From positions 41,324,440 to 41,384,439 of the forward strand of contig OX485807.1 of assembly GCA_950295325.1 (NCBI GenBank): 60,000 bases of DNA. The letters are read 5' to 3'. The notes below the pieces were generated by a model. That model made no database searches and was not told the origin of the DNA. It saw only the letters and a list, made by a program, of their open reading frames with translations. The position numbers were made by a program, and so were the translations under genes. Position 1 is the stretch's first letter, and each line of letters begins with the position of its first letter. This DNA comes from Polytrichum commune (lineage: Eukaryota; Streptophyta; Polytrichopsida; Polytrichales; Polytrichaceae). Of the stretch, positions 36,701 to 45,526 are shown piece by piece.

Positions 36701-36828
36701 GAAGTGATGCATGTTCGCATGTGCAGGACACCCTGAAAAAATCCCATGACACCTTTGGCCCTTGCAACTTTGACCTCTATGAGGCCTTTCAAGGACTCAT
36801 CAGTCGCTACCTCCCCCCTAAAATATAG
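21489..36828 (+). CDS. At4g15545-family coiled-coil protein, complete, seven exons
   Basis: Exons 21489-21755, 22980-23048, 24819-24884, 31425-31530, 33071-33116, 36108-36186 and 36727-36828 sum to 735 bases, 244 codons plus TAG, all in phase. The N-terminus (LSKEVIAALPSDLDSQLDVA then NQITNYAVSGRVAKLEAE) matches the LP.EV...LPSDPFEQLDVARKITS start of plant At4g15545-like proteins. A coiled coil follows (about 27-130). The C-terminus (DGKEFFRQVRNRLSYEQF, then IKELNAHRQTRE and a terminal FQGLISRYLPP) is the family's other conserved block. As I recall, Arabidopsis relatives are reported as NAI2-interacting ER-body proteins; molecular activity is unknown. It is shorter than the Arabidopsis protein because the Ser/Pro linker is small. 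Introns reach 6.5 kb. Start: first ATG in frame with the conserved block. Confidence 0.93.
22980..23048 (+). CDS. At4g15545-like exon 2
   Basis: Acceptor CTTTGATAG, 23 codons (AKLRCENDVLAGQVKKLMCQ then VSK), donor GTATTA. Matches the coiled-coil segment with VKKLxxxVSK. Confidence 0.9.
24020..24165. mobile_element. MITE 'ATATGAGTC' family, copy 1 (intron 2)
   Basis: Left end ATTACAAACATATGAATCTC...ACAATCG. The right end GATTGCCTAGAACTCAAATG is its inverted form. Related to four copies at 31.7, 32.1, 36.4 and 37.6 kb. About 145 bp, no ORF. Confidence 0.7.
24230..24560. repeat. Dispersed repeat (copy 1 of 3)
   Basis: Shares ACATCTTCAAA, GACCTATGTACC, CCATAACTAAATCA, TCCGATTCTCAATC and CAAATAACACCCAC words with 43,975-44,290 and 50,955-51,300. 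Lies in intron 2 of the At4g15545-like gene. Non-coding. Confidence 0.7.
24819..24884 (+). CDS. At4g15545-like exon 3
   Basis: Acceptor TTGATTCACAG, 22 codons (LDSFKKSLLKSLEGGDCGDS then AA), donor GTAAGT. Corresponds to LE.F+K.LM.SLQ in relatives. Confidence 0.9.
25455..25658 (-). mobile_element. MULE-like MITE, 225-bp family (reverse copy)
   Basis: Reverse-orientation relative of 30,477-30,701. Recognisable blocks are AGTTACAGATGAGCCAGTTG, TTAGAGGAATCTATAGAATA and GAAAACCGAAAAATATCAAC. Ends are decayed. Located in intron 3. Confidence 0.65.
26715..26847 (+). repeat. Dispersed repeat, left part (pair with 46,280-46,640)
   Basis: TTAGTGTCACCAATTCTATT, CTTGCTCAATAC and TTGTAAA...GTGTAGTGTCA align with 46,290 onward. 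The alignment continues after the MITE at 27,361-27,624 (TATAGATTTACAAC, ATTACAAGCATGTTAGGATG, ACCAAATACAATGTTTA). The repeat at 46.3 kb lacks both MITEs. Confidence 0.75.
26848..27360. mobile_element. Harbinger-like MITE 1 (513 bp)
   Basis: Terminal inverted repeats of about 35 bases begin GGGGCGGTTTACACTATGGA (left) and, in reverse, end the element at 27,360. Flanked by a 3-bp duplication TGA (26,845-26,847 and 27,361-27,363). Contains A-rich internal sequence and no transposase. The 3-bp duplication and G-rich ends suggest the PIF/Harbinger class, although the usual target is TWA. Confidence 0.8.
27628..28096. mobile_element. Harbinger-like MITE 2 (469 bp)
   Basis: Starts GGGCCGCTTCACACTATGGC and ends with the inverted form GCCATAGTGTGAAGCGCCCC. 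Flanked by TTA on both sides (27,625-27,627 and 28,097-28,099), the Harbinger target. The paralogous repeat has a single ATTTAGTGTAG at the equivalent site (about 46,640), an exact empty site. Confidence 0.88.
28098..28410. repeat. ~200-bp duplication carrying an inverted satellite monomer
   Basis: Two copies of GCCTCTCTTGTTG(C/T)GGCCTC...GAGTGCAACCAATCGC...CTCGCCTTGCGGAGGAG start at about 28,099 and 28,300. Between them (28,228-28,295) lies one monomer of the 90-bp satellite in reverse orientation. After the second copy the sequence becomes G/C-rich with repeated CCTTGCGG words. Confidence 0.75.
28544..28560. repeat. Poly(C) tract, 17 bases
   Basis: Uninterrupted C run between the duplicated segment and the 90-bp satellite array. 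One of seven such tracts in the window. Confidence 0.9.
28598..29230 (-). repeat. 90-bp satellite array (about 7 monomers)
   Basis: Equivalent landmarks (CATCG then TTCAGATCCATAAC-type words) fall at 28,621, 28,711, 28,801, 28,891, 28,981, 29,071 and 29,161, exactly every 90 bases. As 90 is a multiple of three and few stops occur, the minus strand has a 227-codon frame with a 30-residue repeat (GKYPRIFYGILSIPHNVVMD-like). This is probably a by-product of the period, not a gene. A further monomer in inverted orientation abuts the right end (29,231-29,298). Confidence 0.92.
30400..30476. repeat. Poly(C) tract in a dispersed repeat
   Basis: C15 at 30,401-30,415 precedes TCCTCCCACAATTATGTTGACTATT-type sequence. 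The related copy at 12,665 has only short C runs (CCTCCC) at the same place, so the run has grown here. Confidence 0.6.
30477..30701 (+). mobile_element. MULE-like MITE, 225-bp family
   Basis: Ends AGTGATTGGGGAGA and, inverted, TCTCCCCGATCAT. Flanked by a 9-bp duplication GCACAAATT/GCACAAACT (30,468-30,476 and 30,702-30,710; one mismatch), a size typical of Mutator-like elements. Internally it has several ACCGGTT words (CAACCGGTTACATG, CAACCGGTTATTTCTCAAAC). No ORF. Confidence 0.8.
31425..31530 (+). CDS. At4g15545-like exon 4 (variable linker)
   Basis: Acceptor TTTTTCTCCAGAG, 35 codons plus one base (QAGYSCMKEFCSGTASPAST onward to GGSEE), donor GTAATT. Using the alternative AG two bases earlier gives a stop. 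The linker is poorly conserved, so this exon is the least certain. Confidence 0.75.
31740..31890. mobile_element. MITE 'ATATGAGTC' family, copy 2 (intron 4)
   Basis: Left CCAACATATGAGTCCTAGGC, right ATAATTGTCCAAGAGCCATA. Only 180 bp from the next copy. Confidence 0.7.
32067..32220. mobile_element. MITE 'ATATGAGTC' family, copy 3 (intron 4)
   Basis: Left TTACAAACATATGAGTCTTG, right ATTGCATAGGACTCATATGT with nearly matching inverted ends. About 150 bp. Confidence 0.75.
32647..32949. mobile_element. Foldback element, ~120-bp arms (intron 4)
   Basis: Left arm ACCGGGTTCTTGGTTAGGAG, TTTGTTGTTTTGCATGCA, GTGTGGAGGTGTGAACGAAG. The right arm is its diverged reverse complement, ending CAACAAACTCCCAACAAAAC then CCCGGT. 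The loop is about 75 bases. No clear target duplication. Transcripts would fold into a long hairpin. Confidence 0.8.
33071..33116 (+). CDS. At4g15545-like exon 5
   Basis: Acceptor TGTTTTACAG, encodes KSPHIDGKEFFRQV with split codons at both ends, donor GTAACA. DGKEFFRQVR is a family hallmark. Confidence 0.93.
33742..34210. repeat. Direct duplication (~110 bp) flanking a CACTA-like MITE remnant
   Basis: TTTATGTAGTA...GTGGGATGGAACC(A/G)G and GTGGTGCCCATCCAAGTT...TTATCCTAGAAACGC recur 360 bases apart (33,742 and 34,102). Between them lies a decayed copy of the CACTA-like MITE (AGAAAACTATGCCAAAAAAA at 33,864; hairpin core GCGTGTAATATACTGTTGGA near 33,992). Confidence 0.75.
35165..35345 (+). repeat. 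Dispersed repeat (pair with 49,235-49,412)
   Basis: Both contain GGAGGCATT(T/C)AT, CTTAGTATAA, CATG(A/G)GTC(C/T)AT, GTTAGTC, TTCTCGTATAT or TTCTTGTATAT, AGGGGGTT and CGACCCA(T/C)GCACAT-like words in the same order. Non-coding. Confidence 0.7.
35507..35856. mobile_element. CACTA-like MITE, copy with G17 tract (intron 5)
   Basis: Left CACTAGTAGAAAACTACG, right inverted CATAGTTTTCTACTGGTG; both ends continue into CAAAAAAA...GCAGCCGA. The middle has the family's GCGTGTAATATA palindrome half, preceded here by 17 G (35,644-35,660) where other copies have four or five. The target duplication is not clear. Confidence 0.8.
36108..36186 (+). CDS. At4g15545-like exon 6
   Basis: Acceptor TTGTTTCCAG, encodes NRLSYEQFSEFLSSIKELNA then HRQTRE, donor GTATAA. 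Strongly conserved family block. Confidence 0.95.
36403..36551. mobile_element. MITE 'ATATGAGTC' family, copy 4 (intron 6)
   Basis: Left CACTACCAACATGTGAGTCA, right ACAATTGTCTAGGACTTGTG. Located between exons 6 and 7. Confidence 0.7.
36727..36828 (+). CDS. At4g15545-like exon 7 (last)
   Basis: Acceptor CGCATGTGCAG, encodes DTLKKSHDTFGPCNFDLYEA then FQGLISRYLPPKI and TAG. The open frame extending upstream to 36,607 is intron. Confidence 0.93.
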   Translation, partial: DTLKKSHDTFGPCNFDLYEAFQGLISRYLPPKI

Positions 36829-36880
36829 CATTACTAAGCACCTAGATGATGGCGTCTTTCCAAAGAAAGAGGTCGTGATT

Positions 36881-36898
36881 AATAAAAACTTTAATAAA
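36881..36898 (+). terminator. Poly(A) signals of the At4g15545-like gene
   Basis: Two AATAAA hexamers, at 36,881 and 36,893, lie 53 and 65 bases after the stop codon. Confidence 0.65.
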
Positions 36899-37585
36899 TT
36901 ATAGTTATTTGTCGAAAACTTTGTTGTACACAGCCAATGCTCCCCAATATTGACAAATCAAAGGAAATATATGTTTGCCCAATACATGGTCCCACGGAAT
37001 GCAGCCAATGAACTAAGTAATATTATGAATTCGCCTTCGGCGAATGGTTTGCTATATAAATGATATTTTAAAAACCCTTTGCATTTGCTAGATTAAATCT
37101 CTTGATTCCCCTTAGGTCCCGTGATGGGGGTTATGCCTTGGTGTGGTTACCTTTCCAAATAGATACTTTCAATTTGTATCATAAACGGAATACAAGAAGC
37201 CCTTTTGTAGTCGTTCCCAAATGACTCTTCCCACACAAAAACCAGGTGAAAAAACTACAGTTATTACATGCCATTATGGTAATTACCATAATTAAGCATA
37301 CATTAAAAGTCCATGATTAGAACATCTTTAAAAGGGTTCCATTATAAAGATAGAGAGAGAGAAAAAAAGGGACTGTTGGTGTTTTCACTCACATGAATAT
37401 GAGTGCATTAACCCTATAATTTTGAGGTGTCCCCTTGGTACATGACAAGTCCATTAGACTTGATAGGTAGTCCCAACCCAATTCTAGTAAGAGATGACTC
37501 GATAGTAAAGTAAAACAATCAACGAGCTAGGGATTTTACATGGGCTTGAAATACACCCTAAAACAACAAATTTTTAATAACACTT

Positions 37586-37718
37586 CATTACAAGCATACA
37601 AGTCTTTGACAATTGTCTTGCATCACCGAAACAAATCTACAGATTTATCATAATGGTAGTTTTGCATTGTTCTTTCACCGTCGTTGGATGATTGGCTAGA
37701 ACTCATATGATGATAGTG
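37586..37718. mobile_element. MITE 'ATATGAGTC' family, copy 5 (downstream of the gene)
   Basis: Left CATTACAAGCATACAAGTCT, right ATTGGCTAGAACTCATATGA. About 0.8 kb past the poly(A) signals. Confidence 0.7.
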
Positions 37719-39980
37719 CTTCTCAAAATACATAACCCATAATCATTCCAAGTATATTATTTTATGAAGATTCTCATTAGCATAAAAAACTTGAAGAAAA
37801 TAACGAGGGGGGCATGAGAACAAGGGTCCAATGTGATTTGAAAAGGTATGTAGAAGTAAGTGCTAAGCATTCTTCAAAGGTTCAAGAGGCCCATTATGGA
37901 CATGACGACATTGTGTAATAATTGCTATATTATTCATTTAGAATTGTGAAAAGTGACCTCACCTAAATCAATTTACCATTCACAATTGGAACAACATGTA
38001 CGTAATACAAATATGAAAGATTTGCACTTTTGTATAGATATTTTATTTAAATACATACCACATACATATGTCAACATCATAATTTGGTATATGTGATCAT
38101 ACTTCAACCGGATCATTGAAGTAAGTTCCATTCATTAGGGTATCGATCATATAGACTGAGCAACACTTGACTTCACAATACTCGTTGGGGACTTGCACAA
38201 ACAAAAATTGCCGTTAATTACCACTAGTCCTCTTCCACAATACGGGTTTGAAATATGCTCGAATATGGGTTGGAATATGTTATAAGTTGTAGTAGGCCAT
38301 AAAACCATCCAATGGAAGAAGAACTAGTGGTAAGGAACCAAGCTTCTCGTAGTGGTTGCATAGGTCATAGACGTGCATTGATATTTTTTGATGGTCAATA
38401 TGCATGTATGGTGAATAGTAGATGAAACTTGTTTGAATTCAAATTGACTTTCTAAATTAAGTTTATAAAGTGGGTAACCTTTGTTTTGCAGATGTATTCG
38501 TTGCAAGCATTTCACCCCGTCATTTATAGTTGCAATACTCATGTGCCACCTCCTTGTGGGGAATGGGTAACCATGCCAACATGACCACACTTGTATGTCA
38601 TAACATTACTAAGCATCCAGATGATAGTCTCTTTCCGAAGAAATAAGTTGCAATTAGGAAAACTTTGTTGAATTCTGGTTGTTTGTTGAAAACTCTATAC
38701 CCCACAGTTTGTGTGCTCCCCCTAAACAAGGAATCCCAAAATTTTAAAAAGAATTATGCTTACCCGATACATTGTCCCAAGGAGTGTAGCCAAGGAACTG
38801 AGTAATGTAATGGTAACAAACTTGGTGGATGGACATCGTATGATATGTGCCAAAGACGGCCTTCACATTTTGCCAAACATGGAATCTCAATCGGCAATGA
38901 TTTGGAGGACTTGGGTTCCAATGAGGAAGAAAGGGGAAAATGAACAGTGGTGAATGTATCACATAGTTAACATGAGTTTTGGATGTAATGAAATTTTAGT
39001 TGAGTGCACTTCTCTCAGCGGATGTTATGATTAAAATAATAATAAATTATCCTTAAATGTGGCATGAATCTCTTGGTGTAACACATTTTAGTTGCAATGT
39101 GCACACTACTTTTTTTTTAATATTACGTATCTAGATTGATCTTCTTACCACATTGTTCTCAAATTATGTTTGATTAAGTTTTCATCATAGTTTTGTAGTC
39201 TCTTTTCTCAAAATTAATTTGATCTACAATACGCATGTCTTGATAATGAAGAAATACTCTGACATCATCCAAAAAGACCAACTAAGCATCATAGGCTTGG
39301 TCAACTTTTACCTAACCATCTACCCAATACTACTTTGCGTTATTATTTTTGGACAAATATTTTGTCCATATTAACTTGAATCATAAGTTTGTGTTCAAGG
39401 GTGTGCAAATGGATGTGACGCGACGTCCATGCCATGTAAAATTTTTAACTACAACATTCATTCTAGTTCCTTTTCAAATCCATTTTTATAATATCCCTAT
39501 TATCAACCCTTATAAACTCTTGCCTTCAATGGACATGGTTTGAACATGGGAGGCTAAAATTGGTTTTATAATCAACACTTTGAAAATTCACATTCAAACA
39601 ACGTCCAAAACTACATTCCAAAATGCGTTGAAATCCTCCTTTAATTATAAAGCATACCCTAACATAAACCGAGGTAATTCATATTAGTTTGCGTGCTTGG
39701 ATGCTCAAAAGCCCAATCATAAGTGTAAATTTCATATCATCAATTTCATTTGAAGGTTATAATTTTGAGTGGTTCCATTGTCACATAGCACTACTAAGCA
39801 ATTGTATCATGCACCCTTTCTTATTTAAGAGCTAAAATTTATGAGGTGGTGACAAACAAGATAAGGTCTAGGGATATGCAAATGGGCATGATGTGGCCTT
39901 TGGCTGGCACATCACCTCACAAATGATGTGACGGCATCTTGTTATGTCACTTTCTAGGCATCATGCCCAACGGACGTTAT
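37719..39980. other. Intergenic, no gene seen
   Basis: AT-rich DNA with short frames only; none shows splice-supported or family-like sequence. Confidence 0.45.
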
Positions 39981-40285
39981 CACTTATAGAAAACTATGTC
40001 AAATGTTTTGACCAACCTGATTTGTAGTCGCTAAACGACTGCATAATTTTCTTTTTGTTTTGCAACTGAATTTTTCAGCATTTTTGGGGCGTGTAATATA
40101 TTATTGGAAAGGTATTTCCAAGACCTTTCCAACAGTATATTACACGCCCCCAAATTCATGAAATGCCACTCGATAAACAAAAAAAACAAAAATTTGCAGT
40201 ACTTTAGTGATTGTAGATCAGGCCGGTCAAAAGAACCCTAGCCAATCTTAGCTGCAATTTTTTTGAGCATAGATTTCTACTAGTA
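39981..40285. mobile_element. CACTA-like MITE with near-perfect internal palindrome (305 bp)
   Basis: Left CACTTATAGAAAACTATG, right inverted CATAGATTTCTACTAGTA, flanked by TAT (39,978-39,980 and 40,286-40,288), the 3-bp duplication expected of CACTA elements. About 40,085-40,153 is a palindrome: GGGGCGTGTAATATATTATT, GGAAAGGTATTTCC, then the reverse complement ending TATATTACACGCCCC. No ORF. Confidence 0.85.
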
Positions 40286-40571
40286 TATTGTGATAACAAT
40301 TTTATTTACCACATGGTTTTTTTACAATGTCATCACAAATTGATTATCATAGTAACAATCGACTTTGCAATCGAATACTAGTTGGCGCGTCAGTCGATTG
40401 CACATGAGCAACTGGCCTTTAATTGACTGCATATCGGCAATAGGTTTTCTAGTTGACTACTCACATTAGTAGTTGATTGTACATAAACACTCGGCCCTCT
40501 AGTAGACCGCTCATATTAGCAATTAACTAGGGAATTGACTTCTCATATGAGCAATCACTTCGTATATGCAA

Positions 40572-40790
40572 TGGACATGGAAAACCGGCTACTACCTACA
40601 ATTGAAGCGGTTGAGTTTGAAAAATAACCAAATGAAATTCAAGACCTTAGAATAATTACTGATCATTATAGAGGAATTTATAGATTATAGACCAATTTAA
40701 CAAAGAAAAACCGAAAGATTTCAACATGTAACCGTTTGGACTTGGAAACACTAGGATTTTGACTGATTAGGCCCAAAAATCTCCTTGGAC
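40572..40790 (-). mobile_element. MULE-like MITE, 225-bp family (reverse copy)
   Basis: Blocks GAAAACCGGC, GAAGCGGTTGAGTTTGAAAA, TTATAGAGGAATTTATAGAT, CATGTAACCG and CACTAGGATTTTGACTGATT match the reverse of 30,477-30,701. Confidence 0.7.
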
Positions 40791-40828
40791 ACTAAGCATA
40801 TGGATTTATAGAACATGAAATGGAGAGA

Positions 40829-40843
40829 AGGGGGGGGGGGGGG
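40829..40843. repeat. Poly(G) tract
   Basis: Uninterrupted run of 14 G (40,830-40,843) shortly after the MULE-like MITE. Confidence 0.9.
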
Positions 40844-41022
40844 AGCTAACAATTGTTTGTATGTCAAAAAAAATGTTATATCATAACAAAAGTAATACAA
40901 ATATACCAAAATTTTACAAACAAGTTTCTGTCATTAATACATGCATATTGAGTATGTGGAAAATTCCCTTCATGAAGCCATAATAAACAAACACTCTTAA
41001 TAATATTATTGATCTTGGATCT

Positions 41023-41400
41023 CTAGTAGTCTACGGGCTCATCCAACCTCATGTGATCCATTTGCATCCAACGTCTCGTAAAAGCCAAGTGAATGTGGTT
41101 CCCCAAGGTATCTTCGCACAAAATGTCTACGGTTATGGTCCAATTTTTATAACCCTCCCTGGCATAGAGTATTGGATCATGACCATGGTAATAAAGTTGC
41201 CGTGTAAGTTTTCCAGCCATAAAACTCTCAGCCTCCTTGGTGCAAAGTTTAGGCAAATCTTCATGTCTTTTATTGTGGATTCTAACCAATTTGGGTGCCA
41301 CCCAAATTATGTTCTTCTTCAACTTTTCCTTGGCATCTGCGATTTTTGCATGCCAAAGTGATTCAACATTCTCACTTGTGTGCGATGTAGACCCCTAATC
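41023..41400 (-). pseudogene. Decayed protein-coding remnant of unknown family
   Basis: The minus strand reads SENVESLWHAKIADAKEKLK then KNIIWVAPKLVRIHNKRHED and on to QMDHMRLDEP: 100-plus codons of natural-looking, non-repetitive sequence. Upstream, 41,569-41,796 has another frame (GIRLDPSCPHTSNGFNAWTK). The two are separated by stops and a frame change. I do not recognise the family. Part of it has been copied in reverse as the right arm of the inverted repeat. Confidence 0.4.
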
Positions 41401-42155
41401 ACGTACTCCAATATTCATGCTTCCATCCGACTCCCAATGGAGTATAATGTTGTTTATGGAGAAATTATTGTGTTGCACATTATCATTGTGTAATTCTAAC
41501 ATAATTCATATCAAAGCCCACAACAACTTTACTATCTTCTTCTAGAACCTATCAACATGGTGGCATTGTTACCATTCAATTAAATCCGTTGACACGACGT
41601 TAGATTTGGTCCATGCATTGAATCCATTACTAGTATGTGGGCAACTAGGATCCAAGCGAATGCCGATGCATTTATTTTTAAACTCACATCCTAGATACAT
41701 CAAGATTTGGTTGATCAACAATGAGACCAACACGGGCTGCACACTATGGTGGAACATGCGAACTTTATAAGAAATGCATTCCGAGATAGAGCACATGGAC
41801 CAAATCTAACGTCGTGTCAATGGATTTAACTGAATGGTAACAATGCCACCATGTTGATAGGTTCTAGAAGAAGATGGTAAAGTTGTTGGGCTTTGATATG
41901 AATTATGTCGGAATTACACAATGATAATGTGCAACACAATGATTTCTCCATAGACAACATTATACTCCATTGGGAGTCGGATGGAAGCATGAACATTGGA
42001 GTATGTGATTAGGGGTCTACATCGCACACAAGTGAGAATGTTGAATCACTTTGGCATGCAAAAATCACAGATGCCAAGGAAAAGTTGGAGAAGAATATGA
42101 TTTGGGTGGCACCCAAATTGGTTAGAATTCACAATAAAAGACATGAAGATTTGCC
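41252..42155. repeat. Large inverted repeat: ~363-bp arms, 178-bp loop
   Basis: Left arm 41,252-41,615, right arm 41,794-42,155 in reverse orientation, nearly identical over their full length apart from scattered single-base changes and a few small indels. Arms start GGCAAATCTTCATGTC and end GATTTGGTCCATG. The right arm stops exactly where a poly(C) tract begins. A read-through transcript would form a long double strand. Confidence 0.92.
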
Positions 42156-42159
42156 CCCT

Positions 42160-42175
42160 CCCCCCCCCCCCCCCC
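42160..42175. repeat. Poly(C) tract at the end of the inverted repeat
   Basis: Sixteen C, four bases after the right arm ends. It marks the breakpoint of the inverted duplication. Confidence 0.9.
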
Positions 42176-43263
42176 TCCTTTCTTTCTCTTGCTCTCCAAG
42201 ACAACCACCTTTGTCATATTGGGAATCCACAAAGATTGGCATGGGCAAGACACCCTTGACCACTTCTCCAACTTATGTTCCTTCCAAGGAATTGCTTTGT
42301 TGGCCGTCTTGGAAAACCCTTTGGCTTGGGGTTCCCACCATGCAAGCAACACTTGCATTGTCATTGATCATTGGGTCACCGCCTCATCCACTGCAAGGGG
42401 TAGGAAAGCATTAGATCAACCAATTGCTTGAGATTGAAAACTGCATTTCAGGCCTTATTCTTCACCCAATGGTCAAAATATGCGAGATTCAATTCTATGT
42501 AAATTAGGATCAATTCACTGCGTATCGAATGGCTTCCATAATTGACTTCTTCACATCGTCGGCCACTTGATCCTTTGGAGGATCCTTAATAAATTTTTAT
42601 TTGATGTTGTCCTCATTGTTACACACATACCAATCAATGATGGCATCATGGACCTTTTTTATTTTAACTTCCAAAATTTTCAGCTTTGGTTTCATGCTCT
42701 TAGTGGATGGCACCAAAGCCGTAGAAGTTCCTCATGGCCTGCATGAGTAGGCATAGATAATTGGATAGATGGGCACGCTACCTTTGTGAACGGGGGGTTA
42801 TGTTTGGTTCCGACTCCATAGAATTAATGGGTCCCACATTTGAATGCCTTTGTCTTTTAGTAGGCCATTTAAACACCCTATTGGAACCCTATGGCGTGTC
42901 ATCTCTCATTATCCAACTCCATTCGTCCATTGTATTAAATAACACGGTATACGTGTGGTCACAAACACAATTTAAATACGTTCACAAACACAGTGATATT
43001 CACCTCAATACCAAAAAATGACGATCCAAAAATAGACTTGGGGGGGGGTATTGTACAATCAACTTCCCAAGTCAATCTTGTTTGTGCAATTGACACACCA
43101 TGTTGAGTGCTCTAAACATGTCATCTTTGAAGTTGATTATACTTGTTTAGAAGCCAATTGTCACCGTCAATTACTCATCAATTGTATAGTCAATTGCTCG
43201 CTCATAGTCGACTTACCCAGGCAATTACTCGTCAATAGTCAATAGTCAATAGTCGTAAATTGT
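42176..43263. other. No gene recognised
   Basis: Frames at 42,189-42,431 and 42,761-43,021 look ordinary in composition but resemble nothing I know and have no partner exons. Around 43,060-43,260, (A/T)GTCAATTG-type words recur irregularly, ending in three direct GTCAATA units. Confidence 0.4.
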
Positions 43264-43278
43264 CCCCCCCCCCCCCCC
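43264..43278. repeat. Poly(C) tract, 15 bases
   Basis: Uninterrupted C15 after a cluster of GTCAATA repeats. Confidence 0.9.
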
Positions 43279-43974
43279 TCCGACATGATTTTTTGGGTCC
43301 AACATCATGTTGTTGTCACAAAATGTGATAGATGCTGATGCGAAATCCTTGATAAGGTCTATGATAATAATAAAATTAGATTAAAATATAAACAACATTC
43401 GGCTATTCATAGTGGCGGTGAGAAGGATGCAAGAGCACTGTAAGGAGAGCACCAACTCTAGTAAATTACAATGGCTAATCAAGGATCATCTATCCACTCA
43501 ATGAGGCAGTGTAAGAAGTGATTCACAAAAGGGGAACAACAACTTCATTTAATGGACGACCCTCACTCGGATTAGGTTGATTTTGTGGTGATTCTCACTT
43601 ACCAATCAAAAATCCATCGACCCCCTTAGTGGAAAGTGAAAGACTCATTTCTTGACACAACTTTGCAAATTTATGTAGGTTGCATACATTAAAACAATGT
43701 GAAAAAATGTGTAGGCTTTATATAGATTTTCTAACCAATGGATCTTTTCGGTGTAAAGTTTCCATGCTATTTAACTTGCATGAAATAGCAAAAAAACTCT
43801 TAGGCTCTTAGGCTCAACAATGTTAAGCACACAGAAAAATGGGGCATCCCATGAATAATGGGAGCACGATGCAACGTTGAATCCTGGACCCACAATGCAC
43901 ATGAATAGAGTTGAATAATGTGATGCAATGTGAGCATAGTGTGGCTTGTTTTCCTAACCCTACCCTTATGTGTT

Positions 43975-44290
43975 GATTGGTATGTGGTACAATAAGGATC
44001 AAAGAAACAAACATCATAAAGACACATGCTCAAAAGAGACTGGACTACATCTTCAAAAATCAGTATGAATTCTACAATAAAAAAAAAAACAAACAAATTG
44101 GGGACGACCTATGTACCTAGTAGGTAAGGAATCACCAAACATGCACTGCGACAACCATAACTAAATCAGGGGAGATCCGATTCTCAATCCGATTTTTGCA
44201 TACATTTCATTGTAGATCTTCCAATGCACTCTATCGGTAGAAATCGAAGAACATGAAATAAGATGAAGCAAATAACACCCACATACCTCG
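43975..44290. repeat. Dispersed repeat (copy 2 of 3)
   Basis: Relative of 24,230-24,560 and 50,955-51,300: GACTACATCTTCAAAAAT, GACCTATGTACC, ACCATAACTAAATCA, GATCCGATTCTCAATCCGAT and CAAATAACACCCACATACC. Confidence 0.75.
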
Positions 44291-45526
44291 GTGTACTTGT
44301 GTGACTCCGATTCCCCCTCGCCATGGGGACTCGGGAACTTGGAAGGACCACAACATCAACAAAGGCGCCTAAATTTCTTTACCGGTTTCTAGAGAACTCC
44401 TTCGCTCACCAACGGCCCTATAGTGGAAGATTAAATCCATAAATGGAGTTCAGCTTTTGAGGGCCACAGAGTAATAATTCAATGCCTGCAGTTGGGCCAT
44501 GGTCATGCATGCTTTGCTCTAGATTGCTTTGTGATAAGATTTTGTCATTCATGGGTGTCCTGAGAGCATTGAGGACCCCTTTCACAATCCTCAATAACAT
44601 CCCGGGAATACGTCAACCCAAACCGGATATTTATGGTACCCTTAACTAATGACCCGACATTGAACCAAAGTCTCAAAAGACAAAGAAGGGGTCAAAAAGG
44701 GCTTTCAAAACTCCTAGCTAGCTAGGGAGCCTTGCTTGCATGTGTACCAAACCCACTCAACAAGTTTCCTAACCTTTAGTAATAACTCGCACAAAACAAC
44801 CGGTGAACGCCGTCGTCTCTCATGGAAGTTAAACGACACCAAATCGTCCTATTAGTGTGGGTTACCATTTGGAGGTGTGTCTTTGCTATGACTTCTTCGT
44901 ATTGAGCGTATGATTCTTTTACTTGAGCTACATATATAGTTAGTATGTACGTCCAAGAACACGATATAGCTTACTTGATGATGAAAAAGGATGATGTTGG
45001 TAAATAGCTATAGCAATACGTAATTTCAAATGGTAACCCACGCTAATAGGACAATTTGGTGTCGCTTCAACCTGTGCAGTCCCATCTTGTTGCACTTGTG
45101 CATATGTATCAATATCCTGGCAACCTTGTGTTCATCCCACTCCGTTGCACCAGTGCATACGAAGTAATATCATGGGCTAACCCAAAAATCCATATCCATA
45201 TACTCATGCAACCATATGCCTTCCATGTCCAGAGGGGCATGCCATGTGGGCATGCTCATAAAGCTCCTATGACCCATCACCAATAGCCCCTGCCCATGCC
45301 ATGCCCACCTTTTGTAGTCCCCCACCTTTCCACATTTATTACCTCTTTCTTTTGTCACATGTATGTTCGGGGAAGGATTATTTTGGATGTGGCCCTTTGT
45401 TCATTAATTTTTTCTTTTTGTTTATTAAGACAAGAACGGTGGGGAACGATAGGGCGATGGCCACCACCACCACTACCACCACCAAGTCTTCCAATGTATA
45501 TAGATTGTAATGTATAGTCTAACCTC

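Noticed and set aside
36607-36726. Upstream half of the frame containing the last exon of the At4g15545-like gene
   Set aside because: Intron sequence; a clear acceptor at 36,726 starts the conserved part.
37029-37045. ATTCGCC-TTC-GGCGAAT hairpin as a bacterial-type terminator
   Set aside because: Seven-base stem, no following U run and a eukaryotic context; likely chance.
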